In this document: positions 62,635 through 64,000 of the stretch, in pieces
How the letters are laid out: each line of letters opens with the position of its first letter
How positions within the stretch are numbered: the stretch's first letter is position 1
Assembly (NCBI RefSeq): GCF_946480385.1
Contig: NZ_CAMLJP010000002.1
Span: forward strand, 62,001-126,000
Direction: 5' to 3'
From: an uncultured Azospirillum sp.
GTDB taxonomy: Bacteria; Pseudomonadota; Alphaproteobacteria; Azospirillales; Azospirillaceae
DNA length: 64,000 bases
Translations under genes and position numbers: made by a program
Notes under the pieces: model-generated
The model's database searches: none
What the model was told of the DNA's origin: nothing
The model's input: the letters and a program-made list of their open reading frames with translations, nothing else

Positions 62635-63813
62635 TCACTCTCCGGCTTGAGGGATGGCCGCTGGGGTGATGGTAAGGGTGGGGTGATGGCTGCGCGGACG
62701 ATCGCGGCGCAGGGCGTCCAGCCGGTCGGGGTCGATGTCGACGCCGATGCCCGGCCCGTCCGGCACGACCAGGGCGAACTCCTCGTAACGCAGCGGGGCG
62801 GTGAGAAAATCGTCGGTGAACAGCAGGGGGCCGAACAGCTCGGTTCCCCAGTCCAGCCGGGGCAACGTGGCGAACAGCTGGGCCGCCGCCGCCGTCCCCA
62901 CCCCGGTTTCGATCATGGTGCCGCCATAGATGCCGATCCCCGCCGCCTCGGCGATGGCCGCGACCTTCGCCGCCGGACCGACGCCGCCCGATTGGGCGAG
63001 CTTGACCGAGAAGGCGTCGGCCCCGGCAGCGGCGGCGACACGGAAGGCGTCTTCGGCGCCGCGCAGGATCTCGTCGGCCATCACGGCGATGGGAAAATCC
63101 TGGGTCAGGCGGGCGAGCGCCGGCAGATGCCGGCGGCCCACCGGCTGTTCGACGAGATCGGCCCCGGCGTCGGCCAGCGCCGCCAGCCCACGCCGGGCGT
63201 CGGTGACGCTCCAGGCTTGGTTGACGTCGACCCGGACGCTGGCGCGGTCGCCCAGCGCGCGCTTGATCGCGGCGATATGGGCGATGTCGTCGGCCAGCGC
63301 GCGCTTGCCGATTTTCAGTTTGAAGATGTTGTGGCGGCGGGCATCGAGCAGTCGCTCGGCCTCGGCAATATCGAGATCGGACTGCCCGCTCGCCAGCGTC
63401 CAGGCGCAGGGCAGCCGGTCGCGCACCCGCCCGCCGAACAGATTGGCCAGCGATACGCCCAGCCGCCGGGCCGCCCCGTCCTGAAGCGCCGTCTCGACCG
63501 CGCATTTGGCCGTGTTGTTGCCTTGGACGAAGGCATCGATCCGCGCCATCGCCGCACCGACCCGCTCGGCGTCCTGGCCGATCAGCAACGGCGTCATGTA
63601 GGTGTCGATGGCCAGCACCATACCCTCGACGGATTCCTCGCCATAGCTCAAGCCGCCGATGGTCGCCCCTTCGCCCCAGCCGACGACGCCGTCGGACGCG
63701 GTGATGCGGACGATCGCGACCGATTGCGTTCGCATGGTCGCCATCGCCAGGACATGCTGGCGGATGGTCGGCAGATCCAGAATGAAGGTTTCGACCCGCT
63801 CGATTTTCGTCAC
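62635..63813 (-). CDS. catB: Muconate cycloisomerase
   Basis: 392 residues from a GTG at 63813, chosen because VTKIERVETFILDLPTIR is the normal family N-terminus; an ATG at 63870 would add 19 atypical residues. Enolase-superfamily catalytic residues are visible: KLKIGK (KxK), VDVNQAW, LVEQPV, VMADE and the later Lys in SVKLAQSG. It lactonises cis,cis-muconate. First gene of the catBCA operon, with an ATAC-N7-GTAT site upstream. Confidence 0.9.
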   Translation of the reverse strand: MTKIERVETFILDLPTIRQHVLAMATMRTQSVAIVRITASDGVVGWGEGATIGGLSYGEESVEGMVLAIDTYMTPLLIGQDAERVGAAMARIDAFVQGNNTAKCAVETALQDGAARRLGVSLANLFGGRVRDRLPCAWTLASGQSDLDIAEAERLLDARRHNIFKLKIGKRALADDIAHIAAIKRALGDRASVRVDVNQAWSVTDARRGLAALADAGADLVEQPVGRRHLPALARLTQDFPIAVMADEILRGAEDAFRVAAAAGADAFSVKLAQSGGVGPAAKVAAIAEAAGIGIYGGTMIETGVGTAAAAQLFATLPRLDWGTELFGPLLFTDDFLTAPLRYEEFALVVPDGPGIGVDIDPDRLDALRRDRPRSHHPTLTITPAAIPQAGE

Positions 63814-63917
63814 GCGAACATCCCCAAATCCGTGCGTTTGTGTAGCTTCAGAGTTTTCCGGACTGATCATCGTCGTAAAGGACCGTCAGTGTCCAAAACC
63901 GATTGAGTCCTGTTTCC

Positions 63918-63932
63918 ATACCCAAGAGGTAT
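63918..63932. promoter_or_regulatory. CatR/BenM-type LysR operator ATAC-N7-GTAT before catB
   Basis: ATAC-CCAAGAG-GTAT matches exactly the recognition site described for CatM/BenM/CatR, and flanking bases extend the dyad to CATACC-N5-GGTATG. It is 105 bp upstream of the chosen catB start. Confidence 0.65.
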
Positions 63933-64000
63933 GCGTGGCGTGGTGGGAGGGTTCGGAAGAGCGGAGGCAGACTTTGGCGCGCAAATCGGCTTGAGGGCGG

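Overview
The window is about 64 kb of GC-rich DNA (roughly two-thirds G+C by eye). It is densely packed, with many 1-4 bp start/stop overlaps. Gene content fits a free-living, plant- or soil-associated alphaproteobacterium, most likely Azospirillum or a relative. The clues are chemoreceptors and GGDEF/EAL proteins, Liv-type transporters, Rieske dioxygenases, AraC and LysR regulators, and an indole-acetate catabolic cluster. The taxonomic call is inference. I saw no rRNA, tRNA, CRISPR array or intact insertion sequence.

Region 1 (1-11,054) is the 3' part of a nonribosomal peptide synthetase locus. A condensation domain is fused to a SyrP/TauD-type hydroxylase, then comes a degenerate-condensation (interface-like)/adenylation/carrier protein whose hand-read code is that of aspartate, then a C-A-T-E-C protein. 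The arrangement is that of beta-hydroxyaspartate siderophore synthetases. The line ends on a condensation domain with no thioesterase in view. A vapBC-type toxin-antitoxin pair with its own palindrome follows directly.

Region 2 (11.7-20.4 kb) is a minus-strand run resembling the bufferin copper-RiPP system: precursor, MNIO enzyme, partner protein and DoxX. It continues through start/stop overlaps into a chemoreceptor and a GGDEF-EAL protein. A peroxiredoxin and a divergent LysR gene lie upstream.

Region 3 (20.4-33.5 kb) holds an amine-oxidation trio (ornithine-cyclodeaminase-like protein, RidA, FAD oxidase), two paralogous AraC regulators flanking an APC permease, a soluble PAS chemoreceptor, and a lower-pathway operon (aldehyde dehydrogenase, hydroxyquinol-type intradiol dioxygenase, maleylacetate reductase, Dabb protein).

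Region 4 (33.8-50.4 kb) is an apparently complete iac cluster for indole-3-acetate degradation (iacI, iacHABCDEFG, iacR) with a LysR gene, an outer-membrane channel and a Liv-type ABC transporter. The LivF subunit of that transporter carries an N-terminal hemerythrin domain. Four copies of a motif TTACGG-N6-TCACRTA lie in the intergenic regions of the hydroxyquinol operon, lysR, iacI and iacH.

Region 5 (50.9-63.9 kb) has a CatM/BenM-like LysR gene, a four-gene anthranilate 1,2-dioxygenase (And type), a second Liv-type transporter, an AraC/XylS regulator and the catBCA operon. The window can thus be read as one catabolic island: indole-acetate and anthranilate are both brought to catechol, and catechol is then ring-cleaved toward the beta-ketoadipate pathway. 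Candidate operators (an XylS-like direct repeat upstream of andAc and an ATAC-N7-GTAT site upstream of catB) match the regulators present.
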